A stretch of 64,000 nucleotides of DNA from Hetaerina americana (lineage: Eukaryota > Arthropoda > Insecta > Odonata > Calopterygidae), in assembly GCA_022747635.1 (NCBI GenBank), contig JAKTNV010000164.1, forward strand, positions 62,001-126,000, in the 5' to 3' direction. The first letter of the stretch is position 1; each line of letters opens with the position of its first letter. The position numbers and the translations under genes are program-made. This document shows, piece by piece, positions 39,844 to 49,527 of this stretch. The notes below the pieces were generated by a model that saw only the letters and a list, made by a program, of their open reading frames with translations, did not search any database and was not told the DNA's origin.

Positions 39844-40610
39844 TGCTCGTCGTAGCACCAGAAGTCGGCTTCACGGTCTCGGTTACAGTACTAGGTAGAG
39901 TGTATTCCTTTTTAGTGGATACCGGTGCCGCTGTGAGTATTATGCAGAGTACAAGTTTCCCTTTTGGAAACCTAAAAATTGACGACTATTCCTCCCCTGT
40001 GAGAAGTGCCTCCGGCCATGCGCTCGCCACAGTAGGGCAATGCAACATACCTTTCATTATCGATGGAGAAGTTTACCCTCACGATACATTGATTGCAAAT
40101 CTAGGGAAAGTACCGTATCACGGTATCCTCGCACTAGACTTCATGGTAAAATACGGAAGTAGCATTTCGAGCGGAGAAGGTAAAATGAAAATAACAGAAG
40201 GGCACGAAACCATGTTAAAATCAGGTTACTCAAAACAGAAAATTTCCGCTGTATTTTTAGAGGACATAATTTCATGTGATGATATCCAAGCAGTGCCTAA
40301 AACACAGAGTAATGAATCTTTCAAAGAGGATAACGCCAGCAGAAGCTCAAAGGATAAAGTGAATGATGGACTCGTGGCTGTTGATGATTTGCTTAATATT
40401 AATTGGGAAGAGTTGAGTGATGATATATTAGTGCCGTCAGGAATCGAAGTCACAAGCACCGGTTTGCTTGGGGACATTTTTGGGGATACTGAAGATGTCT
40501 TGGTTGAGGCCACTCACTCTAGCGGGACAGAAGGACGAGTAACCTGTACGCGAGAAATTTTTAATGGAGCAAATCTAACTGTTGGGCAGAAAGGCGAATG
40601 TAAAACGTAA
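39717..40610 (+). pseudogene. Retropepsin-type protease and linker
   Basis: The frame is -1 relative to the knuckle frame, as in many gypsy elements. The protease core reads VYSFLVDTGAAVSIM (catalytic D-T-G), VRSASGHALATVGQ (flap region) and YHGILALDFMVKYGS (the ILxLDF signature). The Asp is intact. An acidic Ser-rich linker (CDDIQAVPK, SKDKVNDGLVAVDD) leads toward RT but stops at 40610. The linker's last part (PPRSVMLTNTKIQ; ATVSPDGEIPLLLCN) is in other frames up to 40866. Annotated as a relic because pol is interrupted, although the protease itself looks sound. Confidence 0.8.
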
Positions 40611-40865
40611 GTTGTTGATAGCAATCCATCCGTAGTCCATGCAGAAAGTAATTGCGGGACAGAAGGACGAGTAACCTGTACGCAAGAGAAAGCGTCGCAT
40701 GAAGCTACATTTGTTGATACAATTAAAATTCCTCCACGCTCGGTTATGTTGACGAATACCAAGATTCAGGACTATTATGGCGAGGATATCATTATTCAGG
40801 GAAGGGACTAATATGTATTAATACTTCCAGTTCTAGCAACCGTCTCCCCCGATGGTGAAATACCT

Positions 40866-41714
40866 TTGCTGTTGTGTAACACACGGCCCAAACCAAAGAT
40901 GTTAAGAAAAGGGTCCTTATACAGTTTCAAAATTTTTTCAGAAAGTCATGAATTACTAGCTGTAAATTCGATTGAAACAGAAACCCCAGAAATGTGGCCC
41001 GAGCACCACTCCACCGCTGAGTTACTGTCACTATTCTCGTTTTCTGATACTCCAAATGAAGCGGCTGACTCTTTAAAGCAACTTTTACTAGAGTATGCAG
41101 ATATTTTTATCCACGGGGATATTAAATTGGGATGCACCAACCTGGTACAGCACACCATAGATGTGGGAGATTCCAAACCCATTAAAAAGTCTCCATATCG
41201 CGTCCCTCATTCTCAAAGAGAAGCTCTTAAGGAGGCCATCGGGGATATGCTTGATCAGCGAGCCATATCTCCATCTACCAGTCCATGGTCTGCTCCTCTG
41301 ATTCTTGTAAAGAAAAAGCATGTTCCAGGCGAACCTGTCAAGTATAGGCCTTGCTTTGACTATCGCGCTCTGAACGCCGTCACTAGAAAGGAAGTATTTC
41401 CACTGCCAAATATGGACGAAATATTCGATCAGTTAGGAGGGACAAAATATTTCAGTTGCCTAGATTTATCTCAAGGTTACTGGCAAGTTGAAGTAGACGG
41501 AAAAAACAGGGCACAAACCGCTTTTAGCACTCCAGACGGGCACTACGAGTGCAACAGGATGGCATTCGGCCTTTCGAACGCGCCTTCCACATTCATGCGT
41601 CTTATGACAACCGTACTAGATGGAATGATCAATCGAGGAGTTTTGTTCCATCTCCACGACATATTACGGCATGATGAGAATATGGAAAAACACGGAATAC
41701 GAGCCAGTTTGTGA
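40866..41714 (+). pseudogene. Reverse transcriptase without catalytic motif; thumb and RNase H deleted
   Basis: Begins in the protease-RT linker. RT motifs present: LVQHTIDVGDSKPIKKSPYR (fingers), SPWSAPLILVKKK, FDYRALNAVTRKEVFPLPN, KYFSCLDLSQGYWQV (motif A Asp), MAFGLSNAPSTFMRLM (motif B). At motif C, where YxDD is expected, it reads FHLHDIL. Immediately after DENMEKH the sequence jumps to the region upstream of integrase, so the rest of RT and all of RNase H are missing. This polymerase cannot be active. Confidence 0.9.
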
Positions 41715-42786
41715 TAAAACCAAGATTGCGCAAGAACAGTCAATTTGTCCGGAACTTCGACCACTGCGTACGCTAGCGGAAGAACGAAACCCCAACTATC
41801 TCTTAGACGAGCATGGAGTACTCTATAAAATCCACGTTAAGACCCCCGATCCACTATACACCATCTGTGCACTCGTAAGCATGAGAGATTACATATTACA
41901 AAGATGCCATGACAGCCCCCTAGCAGGACATCCAGGAATAGACAAAACATTAAATATTGTGCAAAGACATTTAAATTGGCCCGGGCTGTACGCCGACACT
42001 CGAAATTACGTTAGTAATTGCGTAAGCTGCAAGAAACGAAAGGGAAGAAAGGAAAGAATACCTATTCAACCTGTCACCGAAGCGTCATATCCGTTCGAGA
42101 AAATTGCTTTGGATATAATTGGTCCATTAAAAGTATCCAATATAGGCAATCGCTACATACTATCATGTCAAGATTATCTTACGAGATATCCGGAGGCCAT
42201 ACCTATCATCGATCAATCCGCAGAAACTGTAGCTCGAGCCTTCGTAGAGCAGATCATTTGCCGTCATGGGGTGCCAGCCACCCTTCTCACTGACAGAGGT
42301 GCCAATTTCACATCACAGCTTATGAGGCGAATTTGTGATCTATTGAAAGTAAAGACAATTTTTACCTCCCCTTACAATCCCGCTTCCAATGGTAGGCTGG
42401 AGAGGGCGCACCAATCTTTTGCCGCCGTTATTTCTCACTATGTCAACCAAGACCACTCGGATTGGAACGTTCAACTAAATTTTGCATTATTTGTGTACAG
42501 AAATAGCAAACATCGAATCACAGAGCAAACTCCTGCTTACCTTTTATAAGGGAGGGAATTGGATATGCCTTGGGATGATGTCTTACGACCCCTCCTACCG
42601 TGTTACACGGAGGTACCCCCGTACGATCACGTTTTGCAACGCCGGCTCCAAATCGCTCGCGCGCAAGCGGCAGAGAATAACCAGCGTAAGCGAACCGAAC
42701 CGAACGGATATAATACTGCGCCTTGCGCATCTTGTCCCGATTTCCAACTGATGCTGATAAACGGTGGTATGATATGGGTATTTTAG
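41671..42786 (+). pseudogene. Integrase N-terminal and core domains (interrupted)
   Basis: The HHCC zinc finger is visible: HDSPLAGHPGIDKT and NCVSCKK (about 42005-42030). The core starts PFEKIALDIIGPL (Asp), then LLTDRGANFTS (Asp) and SPYNPASNGRLERAHQSF (Glu), giving the D,D-35-E set. The first frame ends at 42549; the next, 42559-42786, keeps integrase-like sequence (DHVLQRRLQIARAQAAENNQ) until the LINE boundary near 42715-42783. The remaining C-terminal module lies at 48301-48486, beyond the LINE. Confidence 0.88.
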
Positions 42787-45497
42787 GGCGTGGTTACGGA
42801 GAAAAGATGCTTATTTATGTTGGGCATTGCGGTAAGTTTAGGACGTTTATGCTTGAAGTGTGGATTGTTATCGTAGGACCATAGGTATTCTAATAAGGGG
42901 TTTTGGGTGATGGGCAGTGATTTGGAAAAGGACGAAGCAATGGATTGGAGGTAGGTACTGATGGGTGGTAGCTGCAGATCTTTGTGGAGGGAATCATTGC
43001 GAAAGAACCAGGGGGCTTTAGCTATATGACGGATAGCTTTATTTTGAAAAGTGCAAATTTTCTTTATGTTTGTGTCGGATATGGCTCCCCAGGCTGGGTA
43101 GCCATATGTCAGGATGGGGCGAATCATGGATTTGTGGAGGATCAATTTGGCACTTAGTTTAAGGGGACTTCTGTGATTTAGAAGGGGGAACAGGGAAGCA
43201 CGCGCCGCGTTTGCCTTGTTGAGCACGTACTTAGTATGCTCCTGCCAGGTAAGTTTCCTGCCCAGTATGACTCCCAGGAATTTTCCTGAATTTTTAAGGG
43301 GGATGCGGGAGTTACCATAAAAAAGGGCCGTAGAGCAGGGTTTCTTCCACTTTCTTGCAAAGTTGACATGTTCGCATTTGTCTGGATGGACACTGAGTTT
43401 CCAAGAGTCCATCCATTCTTCAACTAAGTCCAGGTATTCCTGGACGTTGTCTGCTGCAGTGTCGGGACAGAAAGACTGAGATGCAATGGTGGTGTCGTCG
43501 GCGTACAGGTACACTTGGGTTTTAGGATGGGAGGGGGGATCATTTATATAAAGATTGAAAAGGGTTGGGGATAAAACAGCACCCTGAGGGACGCCATCAA
43601 GGGTTTTTCTCGGGTTTGAGTTGTGAGAGTTTATGGAGACAAAGAAAGTTCTGTTTGAGAGGAATGATGCTATAATTTTAACAAGAGAGAAAGAGATATC
43701 AGTCTGGGAGTGTTTGTAGACGAGTCCTTCTTTCCAGACACGGTCAAAGGCCCGTTTGATGTCTAGAAAGGCGACCTGGGTGTGTTTTCTAATGTTGAAT
43801 CCAAAAGTAATATGCTCGACAAGTCGGAGGATTTGGTGGGTGGTTGCTGTTTTTCTTCTGAAGCCCGTTTGTTCCGGCCGTAGGATATTTAGTGCAGTGA
43901 ATTCCTCATCAAGGCGGTAGTGAATGACGCGCTCCAGGACCTTACCCATGCAGGGGAGAAGGCTGATAGGTCTGTGATTACCAGGGTCCTTAGGATCTTT
44001 TCCGGGTTTGGGTATGAGTATGACTTTTGCACACTTCCAGGCGGCAGGCAAATAGCAGAGTGAGAGGCATGAGTTCAGGATGGACAGAAGGTGTTTAAGG
44101 AAGTGTATGGGGAGGTTTTTGGGGTGGTTGTATGAGATGCGGTCAGGGCCGGGAGCGGATTTGGCTTTGCAGTTATTAATGATGGCCTTTAAGTCGGTCA
44201 TTGTAGCCGCTGGGATAGCAGGAGGGGGAGTAAATGCGATAGAGTCGAAAGTTTGGTTAGCGGGGGAGTCAAGATGGGATGGATTTGGGTTGCAAAAGAC
44301 CGATTCCAAGATGTCGGCGAAGATTTCACACTTTTCCTGGTCGGAGTATGATAATGACCCGTCATGAAGGAGAGGAGCTGGGGGTGTAGATCTTTTTCGG
44401 AGTGATCGGGCGAGTGGCCATACTGAGTTATCCTCATGAGACAGGGAACTGATCTTTTTGTCCCAGAGGGATTGTTTTTCCTTTCTGAGGGAGGAGGTGA
44501 CAAGGTTGCGAAGAGCCCTGTATCTGCGGCCATCAATGGGGTGGTGGGTACGCAGCCATAGCTGTCTTGCGCTGTTTCTCTTCCGCATGAGGTTCAAAAT
44601 CTCAGCCGGCAGAGTTTGACCAGCTAGAGTTGCCGGATCTTGGCGGAGTTGGGAAGAATTTGCTATCGACGTGAGGGTCAAGGTAAACTGTTTGATGGCT
44701 GAGTCAATGTCTTCTTTTTTGTTGAGGATCGGGCGTTCCAGAGGCGTAACGCAGCAGGTCGAATGAAACCGTTTCCAGTTGACTTTTATGGTTTGTGAGT
44801 TGGGGATCGTCGGATTCAGGGAAACAGTGTAGGTTAGTGGACAGTGATCGGAGGCAGCATTGTTTACATTTTTAAGGTGAAAATTGGGAGGAAGGGAGGT
44901 AAGGACGAGGTCAAGGATGTCAGAGTCTACGGGGTTAGGGGTGAAATGCGTTGGGGATGGAGGAGCCAGTATGGCAAAATTTTCCGAGATTTGGAGACGG
45001 CGCAAAGAGTTGCCGCGAGTAGAGTTGCATTTGCAACCCCAGGCCATATGCTTGGCATTGAAGTCGCCACCTAGCAGAGCCCTTGGGATGAGGATACATT
45101 TGATTGCATTTAGGTTCTCCTGGGGATATTTGCTGGTGCTGGGCGGGAAGTAAACTGACCATATGTTTAAATTCCCTTCCCTGGTCTTTATTGTAATACC
45201 GACAAGTTCAAGCTTGTTAGTAGCAGGTGGTGATAGTTGGCAGCAAGGAATGGTTTTCTTGATGAGGATTGCTACTCTGCCTCCAGCCTTGGAATCAGGC
45301 CTGTCTCTGCGGAAGACTCTGTAGTTGGGGATATAGAAGGTTTGGTTGACAGACAGCTTTGTTTCTTGAAGAAGTATAATATCCGAGGAGTAGACGGCCG
45401 TGAGGTGCTGTAGCTCGAGTGATTTTGACCTGATGCTGTTACAGTTCCACTGGAGGAAGCTTAGGTGGTGAGGAGAGTAGACGGGTTTACAGGCCAT
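42783..45497 (-). CDS. LINE ORF2: endonuclease and reverse transcriptase, intact
   Basis: 904 aa. Residues ~12-225 are an APE-like endonuclease: FLQWNCNSIRSK, IILLQETKL (Glu), ALLGGDFNAKHMAWG (Asp/Asn), ASDHCPLTYT (Asp-His). RT covers ~470-760: NHRPISLLPCMGKVLER, QTGFRRKTATTHQ, VAFLDIKRAFDRVW (Asp), LDGVPQGAVLSPTLFNLY, and VYLYADDTTIAS at ~662-673 with both catalytic Asp. The C-terminus has a KFLGVILGRKLTWQEHTKY thumb and YGYPAWG. It nicks target DNA and copies its own RNA (target-primed reverse transcription). All key residues are kept and the frame is open, so a recently active copy is plausible. The start overlaps ORF1's end by 11 nt. Confidence 0.95.
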   Translation of the reverse strand: MACKPVYSPHHLSFLQWNCNSIRSKSLELQHLTAVYSSDIILLQETKLSVNQTFYIPNYRVFRRDRPDSKAGGRVAILIKKTIPCCQLSPPATNKLELVGITIKTREGNLNIWSVYFPPSTSKYPQENLNAIKCILIPRALLGGDFNAKHMAWGCKCNSTRGNSLRRLQISENFAILAPPSPTHFTPNPVDSDILDLVLTSLPPNFHLKNVNNAASDHCPLTYTVSLNPTIPNSQTIKVNWKRFHSTCCVTPLERPILNKKEDIDSAIKQFTLTLTSIANSSQLRQDPATLAGQTLPAEILNLMRKRNSARQLWLRTHHPIDGRRYRALRNLVTSSLRKEKQSLWDKKISSLSHEDNSVWPLARSLRKRSTPPAPLLHDGSLSYSDQEKCEIFADILESVFCNPNPSHLDSPANQTFDSIAFTPPPAIPAATMTDLKAIINNCKAKSAPGPDRISYNHPKNLPIHFLKHLLSILNSCLSLCYLPAAWKCAKVILIPKPGKDPKDPGNHRPISLLPCMGKVLERVIHYRLDEEFTALNILRPEQTGFRRKTATTHQILRLVEHITFGFNIRKHTQVAFLDIKRAFDRVWKEGLVYKHSQTDISFSLVKIIASFLSNRTFFVSINSHNSNPRKTLDGVPQGAVLSPTLFNLYINDPPSHPKTQVYLYADDTTIASQSFCPDTAADNVQEYLDLVEEWMDSWKLSVHPDKCEHVNFARKWKKPCSTALFYGNSRIPLKNSGKFLGVILGRKLTWQEHTKYVLNKANAARASLFPLLNHRSPLKLSAKLILHKSMIRPILTYGYPAWGAISDTNIKKICTFQNKAIRHIAKAPWFFRNDSLHKDLQLPPISTYLQSIASSFSKSLPITQNPLLEYLWSYDNNPHFKHKRPKLTAMPNINKHLFSVTTP

Positions 45498-47160
45498 TCA
45501 GGAGTTTAAGGAGGCACGGGATTAGGTCCGTTTTTAGGATTGACATTAGGGAGGCATTGTCATCTACCGTAAGGATTTTAGCAACGATAGAGAGTAGGGA
45601 GGACTTCAGGGTAGATTGGGATGAGGATTCTGGAGAAAGGTTAGAGTCAAGGTTAGCGTTTGGTTGGGTGGGGAGGGGATTGGAGGCAGGGGGAGGGTTG
45701 GCGACGGCCTGAGCACGGGAGATACCAGTAAGGGGGTTGGAACGGGATTGCCAAGCGTTTTCTATGGGGGGGAAAGCAGCCTCGGAGATGGTTGGAGCTG
45801 TGGGTGCAGTCACCCTGTTGCCAGAGACTAAGCCCTCTCTTTTGGCGCGTATTTTTAGCATGAGTTCTCTATGGACGATACAGCCCCTGTAATTTGCAGT
45901 ATGTGCTCCACCGCAGTTTATACATTTTGCAGGCTCGTTTCTTGATTTTGTGCATTCGCGATAGTGGTGGTTGCCAGCACACTTTACGCAGCGGGGATTT
46001 AGGCCACATGTTTTATGCGTGTGGCCGTAGCGCTGGCATGACATGCACTGGGGGGGCCCTACAGGTTGCCGGTAGGGTTCGACGGTCGTACCCAGATGTA
46101 GAAGAGAGGTCGTTTGCATAAAATCTTCGTGCCTCGAAGGATCTTGTAGGCGAACTTGAAACAATGGCAGTTCCTTTGGGGGGATAGGAGGAAGTTCAGC
46201 AGTAAGATTTTCTGAGCGGATCACATTTCTCTCTGCCTCTTTAATGGGGGAAGGGCGTGTAGTCTTTAGCTGGACGACTTGGTCAGTAGGAAAGCCGATA
46301 TCCGCTAAAGCTTCTAGGATGCTCGCCACTGGGGTGTTTGATGGGAGGCCCCGAAGAACGAAGTGGCGTTTCTTATCACACTTGAGTTGATAAGTGTAAT
46401 GCTCCCAACCTTTTGATCTAAGGAGGGAGGTGGCTGCACGGAAATCAGAAACAGTTTGGCAGTTCATTCGTATTTCATTACGGACTAGGGTGGCCACTGG
46501 AGGGAGGACACATGCCGAACGAAGGGAGTCGTATTTCTCTTGCCAGTTTCGGATATCTTTAAGGTATATAGGGGGAAGTTTCAGCCGCAACTGAGGTTCG
46601 GAGGATTCATCCTCCATCAGGGCTGGGGTTTGGTCAGCTTCCGTCTGGCTTTCGGGCGTGGACAGGGGAGTGAAACGGTTAGCGGTTGGGGTGAGGCGTA
46701 CTTCGTCATTTAAGGAGGGTTTTGCCTTCCGCTTGGACACCACAGTGGTGTATTCTGAATCGGCGGGGGCAGTGCGCTTTGAAGAGCTTTGAGTGGTTGA
46801 GGCGGCAGGTATGGAGGCTGGGAATTGCACCCCATAAGTGGAAAGGATGGATTGTAAACGGGGGTCTGCCAAAGCTTTGGAGGGGATGGGGATGGATACC
46901 GTCTGAGCGGTTGATGAGGTGGCAGGAAACAGATTAAGAATGGTTTGGAGCGCAGAGTTTTGGTTAGACGACGAAGGAGTGTCAGGGCGTAGCATTAGCT
47001 GAGTATTTTGGTCAGCGGGAGTCGGAGTAGTAGCTTTGGGATCCATTTTGGTGGATTCCGGCCCGGGAGGGCCCAAGGTAAAATTTAAAAGTTGTTTAAA
47101 GGGCGATTTTGTAGCATATAATACGCTATATAGACCGGAGATTTCAACGGGCGCACCCAC
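45487..47160 (-). CDS. LINE ORF1: gag-like RNA-binding protein, intact
   Basis: 557 aa. A Ser/Thr/Pro-rich N-terminus comes before a PRE_C2HC-type domain (VRNEIRMNCQTVSDFRAA, HFVLRGLPSNTPVASI, LFQVRLQDPSRHED). Three zinc knuckles follow: CMSCQRYGHTHKTC, CVKCAGNHHYREC and CINCGGAHTANYRGC. The C-terminal ~150 residues are helical and low complexity. Such proteins coat LINE RNA and form the ribonucleoprotein that carries ORF2. ATG at 47160 is supported by length, but MDPKATT (~47045) may be the true start, since residues 1-38 are unusually un-gag-like and overlap leader-type sequence. Confidence 0.9.
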   Translation of the reverse strand: MGAPVEISGLYSVLYATKSPFKQLLNFTLGPPGPESTKMDPKATTPTPADQNTQLMLRPDTPSSSNQNSALQTILNLFPATSSTAQTVSIPIPSKALADPRLQSILSTYGVQFPASIPAASTTQSSSKRTAPADSEYTTVVSKRKAKPSLNDEVRLTPTANRFTPLSTPESQTEADQTPALMEDESSEPQLRLKLPPIYLKDIRNWQEKYDSLRSACVLPPVATLVRNEIRMNCQTVSDFRAATSLLRSKGWEHYTYQLKCDKKRHFVLRGLPSNTPVASILEALADIGFPTDQVVQLKTTRPSPIKEAERNVIRSENLTAELPPIPPKELPLFQVRLQDPSRHEDFMQTTSLLHLGTTVEPYRQPVGPPQCMSCQRYGHTHKTCGLNPRCVKCAGNHHYRECTKSRNEPAKCINCGGAHTANYRGCIVHRELMLKIRAKREGLVSGNRVTAPTAPTISEAAFPPIENAWQSRSNPLTGISRAQAVANPPPASNPLPTQPNANLDSNLSPESSSQSTLKSSLLSIVAKILTVDDNASLMSILKTDLIPCLLKLLNGL

Positions 47161-48299
47161 CTGTTGATCGCTCTGGAGATTTCAACGGGGGGGCTTTGAG
47201 AGTAGTTCGGGTGGCCGACACTCGTGTCGCCACCCGCAACGTCTTTTAAGGAAAGGGCCGTAACTCGAGAACGGTAAGAGATAGCTCAAATCTGAGAAAA
47301 GATTTGAGTCCGAATTGGGGGGGAGGGTGGATCAAACGCCCCCGCTACCGATTGGGACCCTAATGGAGGGGGTAGGTTGCGTTTCAGAAACGACTTAGGA
47401 AAATGGAAAAACTGGTTTAACTGCGTAGTACGTGGCTTGGCTCAACAGATGGCGCCACCGACAACGTCTTAAACGAAATATGGCCTCTATCTCCTTAACC
47501 GTTGGACTTAGAGCAAAACGGACAAAAGACTTGAGTTCAAAATGGGGGAAAGGGGGACTAACAAAACTTTCCACCCAAAGAGACCAATTTAAACGGGGGG
47601 GGGGTTTAGATAAAGGAAAAATAATATGAGTAAGCACTATGTAGTACTATGTATCAAGGTTGGGGGAGAGTAAGATTGGGTTTGTGTTGGTAGTGGTGTG
47701 TGAGGCGACTTGAGCCGACCTAATGGAGGGGAGAGGAAAGTAGGGGACGCCAAAGACACCCCTGCCGATCCGCAAAGCGGGCACAGCAGGTCCGTGCCAA
47801 GTCGCCTTCCCGCCCTAGCACTAAGAAGTGGACACGCCCGGGTCCCAATGGAGTGCAATGGGAGTAAACTCCCTTCCAGAGGTAACCGGACGAGATGACC
47901 TAAAGGGGACACAGCACGAGCGCCTCCGGAGGGTGAGAAGGAGGGACAAGTTAGCCTCCCCCCACCGGAGCTACGGCTGAGAAGGACTCAAGTCGCCTAT
48001 GTGTAAGTGTGTGTAAGTGTAACTATGGCTATGGCTGAGTTGACGCAAGCGTGCAGACTCGATGGAAGTTTTGACTGGCCAACACCAGAAGGTTTTGCAG
48101 CGTCGATGGCAGCGGCCTCGTGGACTGGCTGAAGAGCTCCCGCACGGAACGATGTTCTCTCGACGAGATTAGGCAGCAGAATGAACCAGCGTAACATAAA
48201 CAATGAGCATTATAAATACAATAGGAACTTACGGTTGCCGCCTATTCTTAACATGCAACTCGTGTTGCTGCGCAACTTGGTACTTACGCCCAGGTAGTC
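47161..48299 (-). promoter_or_regulatory. LINE 5' leader with diverged monomer-like repeats
   Basis: Two related segments, about 47231-47330 and 47449-47555, share GTCGCCACCC.CAACGTCTT or GGCGCCACCG.CAACGTCTT, a central GGCC.TA motif and a ..GACTTGAGT..AA.TGGGGG end; the period is ~220 bp. GGAGATTTCAACGGG also occurs twice (47140 and 47175). G-runs are frequent. 47640-48299 shows no clear repeats or genes. A promoter role is inferred from position. Confidence 0.5.
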
Positions 48300-48300
48300 A

Positions 48301-48486
48301 AAAAAGTTTACTTCGAAGTGGGTTGGCCCCTATAAGGTAGTCAAAGTTAGAAGTAAGGCGACCTGTGACATTGAGAATATCCGGGACGGGAGGATTCTGA
48401 CAGCGCACCACAGGAATTTGCTTCCACAACCACCAGAGCCCGAACCGCCACCTAATTACGCACAAGCAGGACGCGTGATTGACTAG
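48301..48486 (+). pseudogene. Integrase C-terminal module of the errantivirus-like element
   Basis: Reads KKFTSKWVGPYKVVKVRSKA, then TCDIENIRDGRILTAHHRNL and ends RVID*. KFxxKWxGPYxV is the GPY/F module of gypsy integrases. It continues the frame broken by the LINE at 42783. Confidence 0.85.
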
Positions 48487-48701
48487 TTCGAGACTGAGCA
48501 AGGCGCCCAGACCAACCATAATCAAGTCCACATTCCGCAACCAGATAAAATCACCAATGGTTCACGAACCGAGCCTCTTCAAGGGCAAAATCTCCAAAAT
48601 CATCCTCCATCGTCAGGAAAAGTTTATGACTTGCGGCCCCTGCCCGGGAGGATACGCTCTTAATTCACCCTACTTCCCTCCCTTGTATCTGCCTATTAGG
48701 T

Positions 48702-49465
48702 ATGGCCCGAGTAATAGCAGTAAGACAATTGCTACGGAGAAAGAAGGTAGCAAGGAAGATCAAAGAATTGTTTGGCGAGACACCTCCAATCTACGACCGC
48801 CTTCCGGCGGCCGATGGCCACTCCTGGTGGCATGAAAGCCCACCTCTTCCGCCTCCAGCCCAGGCCGATTGACCACCGCCCACACCGGGTCGCTTCCCTT
48901 CTCCCGTGCGACAACACCTGGGTGGCGGTGATGAGTATTGGAGTGCCTTCCGGTATCTACAGCATGGGGAAGGGCAACGCAGCCAGCCAATGTATTCCGC
49001 AGGAGATGGAGAGGGTCTAGCTCCAGCGTCACCAACCCAGGGAAGAAACTACTCCCGGTGGATGAAACCCGACCGTTTTCGCCTCCAGCCCAGGCGGATG
49101 GACCGCCACCCACGCCGGGTCGCAGTCTCTCAACACCGGAGATCCCGCCCAACGAAGAGAGAGGAGGGGATTCCTCTCCTGCCTCCTCACCCTTCGACGG
49201 ACAAAGCAGTCCACCAACCGCTGTCGTGGAAGCCGGTGAATACTTCACAAACTCCAACTTGCCCCCCCTCCCCATTGTGTTCAAAACTCCAGGTTCAAAT
49301 TTAACATTGGAAGATTCAGCGCCTCGTCCCCCAGCCGAAATTGAAAAAAGGAGGGAATACCCCCCGTCGCGGAAAGAGCATAAGCGTAGGCGACATATTC
49401 TCAATAAAAGACGGAAAAGACAATTAATCCAACAAAATAAAGGAGATCGCGAGATCGCCATGTGA
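48702..49465 (+). pseudogene. Unassigned proline/arginine-rich frame between integrase and env
   Basis: Starts MARVIAVRQLLRRKKVARKI, then ELFGETPPIYDRLPAA and a Pro-rich stretch that meets a TGA at 48870-48872. The same frame continues to ~49070 (GGGDEYWSAFRYLQHGEG). A frame change leads into ADGPPPTPGRSLSTPEIPPN, then ESPASSPFDGQ-like low-complexity sequence and a strongly basic end (KEHKRRRHILNKRRKRQLIQ). A ~42-nt segment is duplicated (48851 and 49082), so both frames translate PPAQAD.PPPTPGR. I know no such gene at this position in gypsy/errantivirus elements. It could be an accessory protein or captured sequence. Confidence 0.5.
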
Positions 49466-49527
49466 GCTCTGCGACCGCATTAACTATATATTCTAATCTA
49501 ACCTTTAATTTCCTCCTTATAGAAACC

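Larger units (their letters stand above)
42783..48299 (-). mobile_element. Jockey-type LINE with two open ORFs, inserted in an integrase gene
   Basis: ORF1 (47160-45487) and ORF2 (45497-42783) are uninterrupted and overlap by 11 nt. A G-rich leader with two diverged direct repeats lies upstream (47231-47555). The insertion splits the errantivirus integrase: frame up to ~42715, resumption at 48301. The 5' limit near 48299 is set by that resumption. The 3' end near 42715-42783 lacks a clear poly(A), and no target duplication was found by eye. Confidence 0.82.

Noticed and set aside
47637..48203. Small frames in the LINE leader
   Set aside because: Low complexity, no motif, and a non-coding leader explains them.
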